This document shows, in pieces, positions 1 through 6,777 of a stretch of 64,000 bases of DNA (its first letter is position 1; each line of letters begins with the position of its first letter). This DNA is from an uncultured Planctomycetota bacterium. GTDB taxonomy: Bacteria; Planctomycetota; Phycisphaerae; SM23-33. The stretch is taken from contig CAITIS010000088.1 in NCBI GenBank assembly GCA_903892515.1, positions 1 through 64,000 of the forward strand, written 5' to 3'. The notes under the pieces are model-generated. The model was given only the letters and a program-made list of their open reading frames with translations, ran no database searches and was not told where the DNA came from. A program made the position numbers and the translations under genes.

Positions 1-1370
1 CCACGACTGCCGGATGAGCCGACCTTCGATACGATCGCGCTGACATCGGCGTCGAGCACGTTGATGGCCGCCGACGCCACCGGGTTGTCGTAGTCGTCCA
101 CCAGGTCGGGCAGTTCCACCGAGACCAGTTCCATCGCCAGCGGCGCCGGCGTCTCGGCATCCTTCATCTTCGTCGCCGTCAGCAGCAATGTGTCGTCCTT
201 CACCAGGCGATACTCTGCGTCCAGCGCCGCCTTCAGGGCGATTGCTCCTCGGGCGCGGTTCTTGTCGGCATGGCCGGTGTGATGCACCACCAGGACCGTG
301 CAGCCCCATCGCCGCCGCAACGCGTCGCAGGCCGACACGAACTTGGACATGTCCTGGGTGGAGTTCTCATCGCCACCGCCAAAGCAGCGGGCCAGCGTGT
401 CCAGCACCAGCAAGGCCGGACGCTCGGCGTCGGCCTCGACGGCCGCGACCAGTTCGGCAAGCTGGCCGACATCGGGAATCGCCACCGCCGGCGCGATGTG
501 CAGCGGCGCGCCGGTGAGGCTCGCGCCGTTGTGCTCCTGCCAGGCCGCGATACGCCGGCCAAGGCCATTGCGGCCCTCGCCCGCCACGTACACGACCGGG
601 GCGGCCGTGACATCATGTCCGCGCCACGGCGTTCCAGTCGCTACGCGACATGCCCAATCGATGGCCAGGAAGCTCTTGCCGCAGCCCGGGTCGCCGAAAA
701 TGAGACTCAGCGTGTCGCGTTCGAGCATGCCACGAAGCAGCCAGTCGGGCCGGCGCATCTCGATCCGGTCGGCACGGATGAGCTTGAGCGTGTGAAGGGG
801 CGGCGGGCTGACAGCCGTCTGCGGCGAGTCGTTGTCAGGCCGCACAATGTCTGATTGGCCCGTCGCCAGACCATCGCCATCGCCGCGAGCGATGTGCAGC
901 GGCCGTGGCGGCGGGATGACGACACTTGGACGGATGGGCTTCTCGGCCCAGCGCTCCACGGCCACGAGCCAGGCGGGCAGGACCAGGCGGTCGAATGCCT
1001 CCAAGTCCTGCACGTCGTCCCAGGACTGCGTGACATAGGCAAGTGCATGATGACGGCCGCGCAGCCGAGCGGCCGGAACTTCATGCCCCGGCCGGTAGCC
1101 CATGTGGTAGGTCTTGCGGCCCGCGCACAATGGCCCATAGTTGGGCTGGTAGATGCTGTACCGCTCGCGGGTCCGCAGCCGAAGCTGGCGAGCGGCCTGT
1201 TCCTCGCCCACCGGGTCGAGCGTGGCCTCGTCGGGTTCGGTCCACTCGCGCACAACACGCCGGGCCTCCTCAACGAAGCCCTGGCGGTACGCCCGTTCTT
1301 TATCGCGAGATGCATTCGGCCAGCCCGGGCCGTCATCATATATCTGGACTACTTGAGCTGACGCAACCAT
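1..1370 (-). CDS. RepA-like AAA family ATPase (AAA_25 type), partial
   Basis: A reading frame of at least 456 codons runs off the left edge, so the C-terminus is missing. It starts at an ATG preceded by a strong GGAGGAAAA ribosome site. Residues 226-233 read GDPGCGKS (Walker A), followed about 90 residues on by a Walker B-like LLVLDTL and then LVVHHTG, the order seen in RecA-fold RepA/AAA_25 helicase-like proteins of plasmids and integrated elements. The 200 residues before the P-loop are unlike anything I recognise. By family the protein would be a replicative helicase or primase-associated ATPase acting on DNA. It is the last visible gene of a minus-strand run with a small helix-turn-helix protein upstream, which fits a mobile-element replication module. 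The motifs are seen; the role is inferred. Confidence 0.82.
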   Translation of the reverse strand, partial: MVASAQVVQIYDDGPGWPNASRDKERAYRQGFVEEARRVVREWTEPDEATLDPVGEEQAARQLRLRTRERYSIYQPNYGPLCAGRKTYHMGYRPGHEVPAARLRGRHHALAYVTQSWDDVQDLEAFDRLVLPAWLVAVERWAEKPIRPSVVIPPPRPLHIARGDGDGLATGQSDIVRPDNDSPQTAVSPPPLHTLKLIRADRIEMRRPDWLLRGMLERDTLSLIFGDPGCGKSFLAIDWACRVATGTPWRGHDVTAAPVVYVAGEGRNGLGRRIAAWQEHNGASLTGAPLHIAPAVAIPDVGQLAELVAAVEADAERPALLVLDTLARCFGGGDENSTQDMSKFVSACDALRRRWGCTVLVVHHTGHADKNRARGAIALKAALDAEYRLVKDDTLLLTATKMKDAETPAPLAMELVSVELPDLVDDYDNPVASAAINVLDADVSAIVSKVGSSGSR

Positions 1371-1384
1371 GGCTTTTCCTCCTT

Positions 1385-1561
1385 TCAGTTATTGTGGAAA
1401 TCCTGGTGCTCGCGTTTCCAGGCCGCCACCAGCAGCGCCGTCAGCGCATCGACGCGGCGGTCCCACCTCTGCCGCTGCTCTGGAGTTTCCTCGTCGGCGA
1501 AGCGAACCGTGAACTCGTAGTCGCCGACCTTCTCGACAACCTCATCATCCGTGCCAACCAT
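1385..1561 (-). CDS. Small acidic hypothetical protein (58 aa)
   Basis: A short protein rich in Asp and Glu, with no recognised domain. I place the start at the ATG with GGAGG seven bases upstream; an in-frame ATG 24 bases earlier has no ribosome site and would add eight residues. The stop codon lies immediately before the ribosome site of the RepA-like gene, so the two are likely translated from one message. Small proteins in this position of integrated elements are often regulators, but nothing in the sequence shows a function. Confidence 0.5.
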   Translation of the reverse strand: MVGTDDEVVEKVGDYEFTVRFADEETPEQRQRWDRRVDALTALLVAAWKREHQDFHNN

Positions 1562-1618
1562 GTGCATGCCTCCGCAAAGATACATTTGTTAGGTAACCCC
1601 GACTCCATGCCCACCGCA

Positions 1619-2314
1619 CTATGGGATCGCCTTCCGCGCTGCTTCCGAGGCCGCCTCGGCCTTCTTCAAAGTGGTTTCGGCGTCGGCGAGTTGCCGCCTG
1701 GCTTCCTTGAGCCTGTCCTGGAGCAACGATTCATCCCGCTGGCTGGTGAGCGTGATCGGCACATGCGCCAGACGCTCCTCGATGTTGCGGACGATGCCTC
1801 GCCAGCGATTGCGCTCTTCGAAAGCGTTCATGCGGGCCATGTCCACCTGCCGGAAGCTCTCCTCGGCGTTACGCCGCTCGATCATCTGGAGAACCTCATC
1901 CGGCGCCTCGTTCGCCGGCAACAGCCCCTCGTCGTGCATCCGCAGAAGCTGACGGGAGCTTTCCTCAACTGCGTAAGCGGCCTTCTGTGCGACCTCGGCC
2001 TCGTAGGCGGCCTCTTGAATCTCGCTCTCCAACTTGGCGATCTCCGCGTTGGCCCGCGCCTGGACCTTCTCGAAGCGGCTGTTTGCCCCGGCCGCATCTT
2101 TTCGCAGACGCGGAAGCTGCTCGACATGGGCAACCTGTTCGCGGCCCCGGCTGACTTTCTCCAGCAAGTCATCGCCTTCAGCGCCGCTCAAGCCAGCGTC
2201 AGCCGCCAGCGCCAGCAGTTCCTCCGCCGGGCGCTGCCGCCACGCGGCGGCAATGAACTTCTCCCGAGCAGCCATACGAGTCTGCGTCTGAAGCGCTTCC
2301 AATTCAGCCAACAT
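1619..2314 (-). CDS. Coiled-coil hypothetical protein (231 aa)
   Basis: The protein is dominated by Ala, Glu, Arg, Lys and Leu in heptad-like spacing, most clearly at residues 60-125 and 170-228, so it is probably a long helical coiled coil. There is no signal peptide or membrane segment. A GGAGGAAGGA ribosome site precedes the ATG, and the start overlaps the end of the upstream HEXXH gene by 11 bases, which indicates translational coupling. No family is recognised. It could be a scaffold, a phage-like structural protein or a DNA-binding accessory factor; context only says it belongs to the same element module. Confidence 0.6.
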   Translation of the reverse strand: MLAELEALQTQTRMAAREKFIAAAWRQRPAEELLALAADAGLSGAEGDDLLEKVSRGREQVAHVEQLPRLRKDAAGANSRFEKVQARANAEIAKLESEIQEAAYEAEVAQKAAYAVEESSRQLLRMHDEGLLPANEAPDEVLQMIERRNAEESFRQVDMARMNAFEERNRWRGIVRNIEERLAHVPITLTSQRDESLLQDRLKEARRQLADAETTLKKAEAASEAARKAIP

Positions 2315-2861
2315 GTTCAGTTCCTTCCTCCGGCTGTGCCGGTAATGTGATCACGCCACGGCTGAACAATGCCGTGGCAACCTCAACAATATCTTGCTGG
2401 TATTCCTGGACGAATGCCTCGGCCGACGAGAAGACCCACTCGTGCCGCTCGGCCCAAATCTGGGGCTCGGCTTCATAGTCCAGAATGCACCACTGGGCAA
2501 CGGCCATTCGGTCGGACATGATCCTGCCCTGCGCCGCCTTCACGCGCTGGGCGGTTTGGGGTTCGGCAATCTCGGCTGGCATCGCCGCAACCTTCTGCGG
2601 CGGGGCGTACTGAAGAGCCAGCACGTCGCCGAAGATGCCGGCGGCCGCCACCATCGCTTCCTTGAACGAGGCCGGAACGCCGTCGCCGACAGTAGCCACG
2701 CCGCTGCCATCGGCGAACACCATCGCCTTGGCGGATTTCTTCAGCAGCACCTGGGCTGAGACAAGGTGGGCCGCTTCGTGCATGCATCCATACCACATCC
2801 TCATCCGACGATCCGACTCGCCATCGACGCCAGCCTTGGCCTCAATGCGTTCAGTTGGCAT
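2304..2861 (-). CDS. Stand-alone HEXXH protein resembling the FtsH (M41) protease core
   Basis: Residues 28-32 read HEAAH, in a context (MHEAAHLVSAQ) close to the HEAGHAVVA zinc site of M41 peptidases, and the following 45 residues keep the family pattern of a Gly-rich turn and an Ala/Gly helix. The protein is only 185 aa and has no AAA ATPase and no membrane segment, so it is a bare protease-like domain. The third zinc ligand cannot be assigned by eye. The start has a GAGGAAGGAG ribosome site and overlaps the helix-turn-helix gene by 11 bases. It may cleave a repressor or may be a non-catalytic relative; both are inference. Confidence 0.5.
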   Translation of the reverse strand: MPTERIEAKAGVDGESDRRMRMWYGCMHEAAHLVSAQVLLKKSAKAMVFADGSGVATVGDGVPASFKEAMVAAAGIFGDVLALQYAPPQKVAAMPAEIAEPQTAQRVKAAQGRIMSDRMAVAQWCILDYEAEPQIWAERHEWVFSSAEAFVQEYQQDIVEVATALFSRGVITLPAQPEEGTEHVG

Positions 2862-3066
2862 TCAGACGCTCCTTCCTCGTGTTGGCCGCGTCGTCCAGGT
2901 CGCGCCCCAGCAAAACCCATGACGCCCGGCGCAGGTCAGCCTCGGTCCAGATGTACGCGCCGCCCGGTCCCTTGGCCGGCGGCTGGATGCGACCTTCCCA
3001 CACGGCCCGCGTCAGTGTGCCGGGCCGCAACCCGAGCCTCGCGGCGGCCTGCTTCGTCCCGATCAT
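2851..3066 (-). CDS. Small helix-turn-helix protein (excisionase/AlpA-like)
   Basis: This 71-aa protein begins with a typical helix-turn-helix of the excisionase/MerR type: TKQAAARLGLRPGTLTRAVWEGRI, with a following Pro-Gly-Ala-Tyr wing and a Trp-Thr-Glu-Ala-Asp-Leu helix. Proteins of this size and layout bind DNA as excisionases or as AlpA-like activators of integrated elements. An AAAGGAG ribosome site lies nine bases before the ATG. It heads a minus-strand set of tightly overlapping genes ending in the RepA-like ATPase, which supports a mobile-element origin. No integrase is visible in the window. Confidence 0.68.
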   Translation of the reverse strand: MIGTKQAAARLGLRPGTLTRAVWEGRIQPPAKGPGGAYIWTEADLRRASWVLLGRDLDDAANTRKERLNAN

Positions 3067-3248
3067 GTGTCCACGCTCCTTTCATCAGCAGCGCGTGATT
3101 CCTGCACGCGCCTCTGACATAACTGAAAGCGGACGGGCGGATGGGGGCGGATTTCGGGGGAGATCGGATGTGCTCGCGACGGAAAACCTGAAGGATCAGG
3201 CGTTTGGAGAGATGAAGAAATCCGGCGGATTTCTGAGGGGCGTCCGGT

Positions 3249-4892
3249 TTAGTCCGCTTCGTCAGCCTCGGGCGGGTCTATCTCTTCCGGCAACGCGATG
3301 CTGCGGCCAAAGCTTCGGCCGGCCTGCGGCGTGTTTTTCTGTTGGCCGAGGTGCTTTCGGGCCTGTCGAACGTAGCGCTGCCACGTCTCGAACGCGGGAA
3401 TTGGCGAGCCTTCGTTGTGACCCTTCGCCCAGTCATAGCATTCGCGGTCGGTGGCTTGGTCGGGTACGTTGGGCACGGCGGAAAGATACTGCCCGTAGGC
3501 ATACTTGACTCGCTCAGGCAACAGGTCGATCCACTCTCTCTTGCCACTGCTGAGCGCCTCCTGGGCGGAGGCCATCTTTTCAGCCAGGGATTCCATCTTG
3601 GAGGTTCGGTCGGCACTGGCTGGGACGGGAGGCAGAATTGCACCAGTGACTGCAGATGCCGGCTTGCCCGCATACGCCTGCATGGCCTCAAACATCCCGC
3701 AAAGCGCCCGCGACAGGGCTTCCCCGCCCGCCGTGCCCATGTCGCCGATTCCGGCGCTGACGGCGACGACCTTCTGGTCCTGGAACTTCTGCATTCGCAC
3801 CAGAGCCCCAGCGCCACGAACAGGCTCACGCCCAGCGATGCCGTCCGGCAGAAACCGAGGTCGGCCGTCAAAGAACCCACGCCTCAGCGTGAAGTCGAAG
3901 ACCATCTGCGATTGGCCCGCGGCGATGTCTTGCCGGGCCAGGATGCCCTGATCGGTCAGCCGCCATTCCGACGGTTCCAACCGCTCGCAGTGGAAAGGAT
4001 TGGCCTGCCGCGTCTGGTCGGCCATCCACGCGCGAAATACATCCCGCCAGTCCGGCCACAATTGCGCGGCCAGCGGTTCCATCGCCTCCACCAACCCGTA
4101 CTCGCCCGTCGCCTCCAGCGTCGCCTCCACAACCAGTGGCTGACCGGCCATCTTCAGCCGAAACCGCTCTCGGCGCCGAACCATCCCGGCGGCGGTCAGC
4201 AGGAAAAGGCCCTGCGACTGGACTTCGGTCAGGTCGTCGGGACGGTACGTCTGCCACACGTCAGGGATTCGGGCCAGCATCTCGGCAATCGCCGGCTCAA
4301 GCATCTCCGGCGGCGCGATGATGCGGCTGGCGATCTTGGACTCGCAGTCATCTTCCGCATATTCATGCCCGCCGGACACGTTCACATCCCGTTGCTCGTC
4401 ACGGGCTGGCAGACGGGTCAGCGCGAAATCGTCGGATGGTGAGGCCTCGATCAGAACTTCATCTTTGGCAGACGGCAAGCCAGCAGGCTCCGGTGTCTTC
4501 GGCTCGCCCCAATTCGCCGCCAGCCACGCACTCCATTCCGCGTATTGCTCATCCGTGATCTTCCGTGGGCCGGATGACAGGCGCAGCCGGCAGGCCGACA
4601 GCCACTTGTCGAGGATCAACCGGCGGTGCTCCGTCAGGCAGGCCAGCTTGCGATTCGATCCACGCCATTCGGCCAGGAGGTCGCATTCCTCGGTGGTCAG
4701 CACGGGGAAGTCGCCGCGCTGGAGAAGAGCGGAAACCCGCCGCAGCCGGTCACACCCTTCCGCCTGACCGTCAGCCTCCAGCCGCTCGATCCGCTCCGAG
4801 ATACGCTCCAGAACCTTCTGAATGTCTGCGGGTACTTCGCTCATGCGATGCTGGGCTACCTCAACTGCCAAACGCTTCATCCTGAGCACCAT
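3249..4892 (-). CDS. Hypothetical protein (547 aa) of the element module
   Basis: A long open frame with normal coding character but no domain I recognise. The N-terminal 120 residues are helical and charged, residues 130-200 are a probable linker, and the central part (about 205-390) has alternating hydrophobic strands and helices. No signal peptide or membrane segment is evident. The start is uncertain: the first ATG has no clear ribosome site, and an in-frame ATG 16 codons downstream (protein beginning MSEVPAD) is an alternative. It lies between the Hsp70/kinase gene set and the helix-turn-helix gene, all on the minus strand, and could belong to either. Confidence 0.55.
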   Translation of the reverse strand: MVLRMKRLAVEVAQHRMSEVPADIQKVLERISERIERLEADGQAEGCDRLRRVSALLQRGDFPVLTTEECDLLAEWRGSNRKLACLTEHRRLILDKWLSACRLRLSSGPRKITDEQYAEWSAWLAANWGEPKTPEPAGLPSAKDEVLIEASPSDDFALTRLPARDEQRDVNVSGGHEYAEDDCESKIASRIIAPPEMLEPAIAEMLARIPDVWQTYRPDDLTEVQSQGLFLLTAAGMVRRRERFRLKMAGQPLVVEATLEATGEYGLVEAMEPLAAQLWPDWRDVFRAWMADQTRQANPFHCERLEPSEWRLTDQGILARQDIAAGQSQMVFDFTLRRGFFDGRPRFLPDGIAGREPVRGAGALVRMQKFQDQKVVAVSAGIGDMGTAGGEALSRALCGMFEAMQAYAGKPASAVTGAILPPVPASADRTSKMESLAEKMASAQEALSSGKREWIDLLPERVKYAYGQYLSAVPNVPDQATDRECYDWAKGHNEGSPIPAFETWQRYVRQARKHLGQQKNTPQAGRSFGRSIALPEEIDPPEADEAD

Positions 4893-5009
4893 GCTCAGGA
4901 GCAGAACGCCTGATGGACTAATCTAGCGGCCGATGCCGATGGCGACAAGGCGCAGCCGTCCACCGTCGCGCCCGAACTGCTGGATGTCGTGCGCCGACCT
5001 GTGTGACAG

Positions 5010-5789
5010 CTATTGGAAGAAGAGCAGAAGCACCAGGGCAAATGCCCATGAAGCCATGGCGGCCATGAGGACAAGCAGCGCAGTTATTCGCATGGCCATG
5101 ATTGTCCTCTCGCCTAATCTGCGTCCGCTCAGGGACTGTACGACTTCCATGATCGCCTCCCCGCCATTTAGGGTTGGCAGCGGCAACAGATTCAAAGCAG
5201 CGAAGACGACGGCCAGAATGCCAAAGGCAGCACGATATTCGCCTTGCCCCAGGTCACGGAAGTATGCCGCCAGCGCGTCCACGCCATGACTGCGAGGTGA
5301 TACCGTCCCGCCGATAAAGGTTGGGTAGAAGTCTCGCATCGCGTGCAGGCAATCGCTGCCAAGGAACAAGTAGCCCATGATCAGCAGCGTGAACGGGCCA
5401 CTGACGGTAATCAGCAACCGCTTCCAGAGGTGGAGTTGCTCATAGCTGCGACCATCATTGAAATCCAGTTCGTCGAACTTCATCGAGCCAGAGAAGGGCC
5501 AGTAACCAATTTCGACCGGGATGCCGCGAACGCTAAAGTGGCACCACGGCTTGCCGGCGAATATGGACACGCGCTCGATAGCCGCACCACAACAGGCCCC
5601 AGCAACAGCCCTTGCGCCGACGGAAACTGCCGTCAGCGGCACGAAGAATAGCACTGCAAGAACCAACTCCAGTCGGTGGTGGCCCCAAATGGCTATTGCC
5701 ATGCAAATCAAGATAGGCAGCGCATGGCGTTTCATCAGCCGCCAGCACGTGCTCTGTCGGCTGCTGCCAACATCGGCCGGGGCAGCCAC
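5010..5789 (-). CDS. M50 (site-2 protease)-like membrane protein lacking the HEXXH motif
   Basis: The 259-aa protein has hydrophobic segments near residues 22-60, 132-153, 188-206 and 233-258. Residues 199-213 (LNLLPLPTLNGGEAI) match the second active-site region of M50 proteases, where LDGG is usual, and residues 70-104 keep the G-pattern that follows HEXGH in RseP-type enzymes. However, the HEXXH position reads VGARAVAG (about residues 57-64), and the LDGG aspartate is Asn208. Both zinc-binding motifs are therefore lost, so this is probably a pseudo-protease that binds rather than cuts a membrane partner. It starts with GTG directly after the FHA stop codon, supported by GGAGG eight bases upstream. 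It is the last gene of the kinase-Hsp70 set. Confidence 0.65.
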   Translation of the reverse strand: MAAPADVGSSRQSTCWRLMKRHALPILICMAIAIWGHHRLELVLAVLFFVPLTAVSVGARAVAGACCGAAIERVSIFAGKPWCHFSVRGIPVEIGYWPFSGSMKFDELDFNDGRSYEQLHLWKRLLITVSGPFTLLIMGYLFLGSDCLHAMRDFYPTFIGGTVSPRSHGVDALAAYFRDLGQGEYRAAFGILAVVFAALNLLPLPTLNGGEAIMEVVQSLSGRRLGERTIMAMRITALLVLMAAMASWAFALVLLLFFQ

Positions 5790-6314
5790 CTAGACATCCT
5801 CCAGGCGTTCGTCGACCTTAACGAAGAACACGTACGTGCTGACCTGTGAAGCTCCCAGCGAAACCACATCCCCATGCGCAAGAACGTGCCCGCTGTCGCC
5901 TTCGAGACGCTGTCCGTTCACGAAGGTTCCGCACGTGCTCCCCATGTCCAGGAGCACGAAGGTTGGGATGGATTCTCTCCACCGGCGGAGCACTTTGGCA
6001 TGCAGCCGCGAGGTCTCGCGGGGCCCGAAATAGACGGTATCGGCCACGGCATAGTCGGCAATGCCATCCGAAGGCTTCTCAACAGGGGTGGCTGCGCGTC
6101 CGATGACTACCTCCTCAACCGTCAATGGTATGATGCCCGTGGTCGCAGGCCCCGTGCCCAGCAGGTAAGCGCCGGGTCTCAGCTGCTGCATCGCTGCCAT
6201 GATGTGCGCCAACCGGTCGGATCGGTCGGTATTCATAATGGCCGCCAGTTCATTTAGCCGTGATAGGCTAATGAGCTGGTCAATCTTCAGGATGATTGGG
6301 TCAACTTTCGCCAT
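5790..6314 (-). CDS. FHA-domain protein
   Basis: The C-terminal 105 residues form a forkhead-associated domain: the conserved Gly-Arg of strand 3, SRLHAKV with the phosphothreonine-contacting Ser and His, then DMGSTCGTFVNG and HGDVVSLG. The usual Asn of the STNGTF motif is Cys here. FHA domains bind phosphothreonine peptides, and a Ser/Thr kinase lies in the same gene run, so this protein probably reads its phosphorylation marks. The N-terminal 65 residues are helical and unassigned. The start follows the TPR gene by four bases; the stop abuts the GTG of the M50-like gene. Confidence 0.85.
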   Translation of the reverse strand: MAKVDPIILKIDQLISLSRLNELAAIMNTDRSDRLAHIMAAMQQLRPGAYLLGTGPATTGIIPLTVEEVVIGRAATPVEKPSDGIADYAVADTVYFGPRETSRLHAKVLRRWRESIPTFVLLDMGSTCGTFVNGQRLEGDSGHVLAHGDVVSLGASQVSTYVFFVKVDERLEDV

Positions 6315-6318
6315 CGGC

Positions 6319-6765
6319 TCATTTCCCGATCCAACCGCGCCACCTCAGCACGGCGAATGCCGCAAGCAACAACACGCCGGATGTTATGGCGGAGGCCATG
6401 ATCGCCACGGCGACGCGCAGCCGGAACGGGTATCTGCGATCCTCCACCATGACGGATAAGGCGTCCTCAAATGCCTGGTTGCCCGGTGCAAGCGCGAGGG
6501 CGTCCCGCCAACAGGCTTCGGCAGCGGCGTACATCCCCTGTTGGGCATAGACTTTCGCCTTCAGATCGAGCGCCGATGGCCCCAGGGGGCTGTCGGATGG
6601 CAATGCCATCAACATGGCGACAGCCTCGGCGTACCTCCCGCGCCTTGCAAGGCGGTTGGCCCGCAGCAGGATCTCTCGGTCCTTTGCGGGATCATCTCGC
6701 CGCCCAGTGCCGTGCCCGGCCGCAAGCCGCACCATCGTGTCATATTGTCGCTGAGATACGGTCAT
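6319..6765 (-). CDS. TPR-like protein with a C-terminal membrane anchor
   Basis: Residues 25-100 contain two helix pairs of tetratricopeptide type (RANRLARRGRYAEAVAML, then AKVYAQQGMYAAAEACWRDALALAPGN). Residues about 115-140 form one hydrophobic helix followed by a short basic tail, so it is probably tail-anchored in the inner membrane with the repeats in the cytoplasm. I prefer the ATG at the start of MTVSQRQ over a GTG three codons earlier. It follows the Hsp70 gene by 12 bases. TPR proteins are common adaptors for Hsp70, but binding to this chaperone is inferred from position only. Confidence 0.7.
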   Translation of the reverse strand: MTVSQRQYDTMVRLAAGHGTGRRDDPAKDREILLRANRLARRGRYAEAVAMLMALPSDSPLGPSALDLKAKVYAQQGMYAAAEACWRDALALAPGNQAFEDALSVMVEDRRYPFRLRVAVAIMASAITSGVLLLAAFAVLRWRGWIGK

Positions 6766-6777
6766 GCACTCCACGCC

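Noticed and set aside
1043-2350. A 435-codon plus-strand frame opposite the RepA-like and coiled-coil genes
   Set aside because: The minus-strand genes have ribosome sites, overlaps and a Walker A motif; the plus-strand frame is a shadow.
5010-5789. Active site-2 protease
   Set aside because: Neither HEXXH nor LDGG/NPDG is present, so I call it M50-like without activity.
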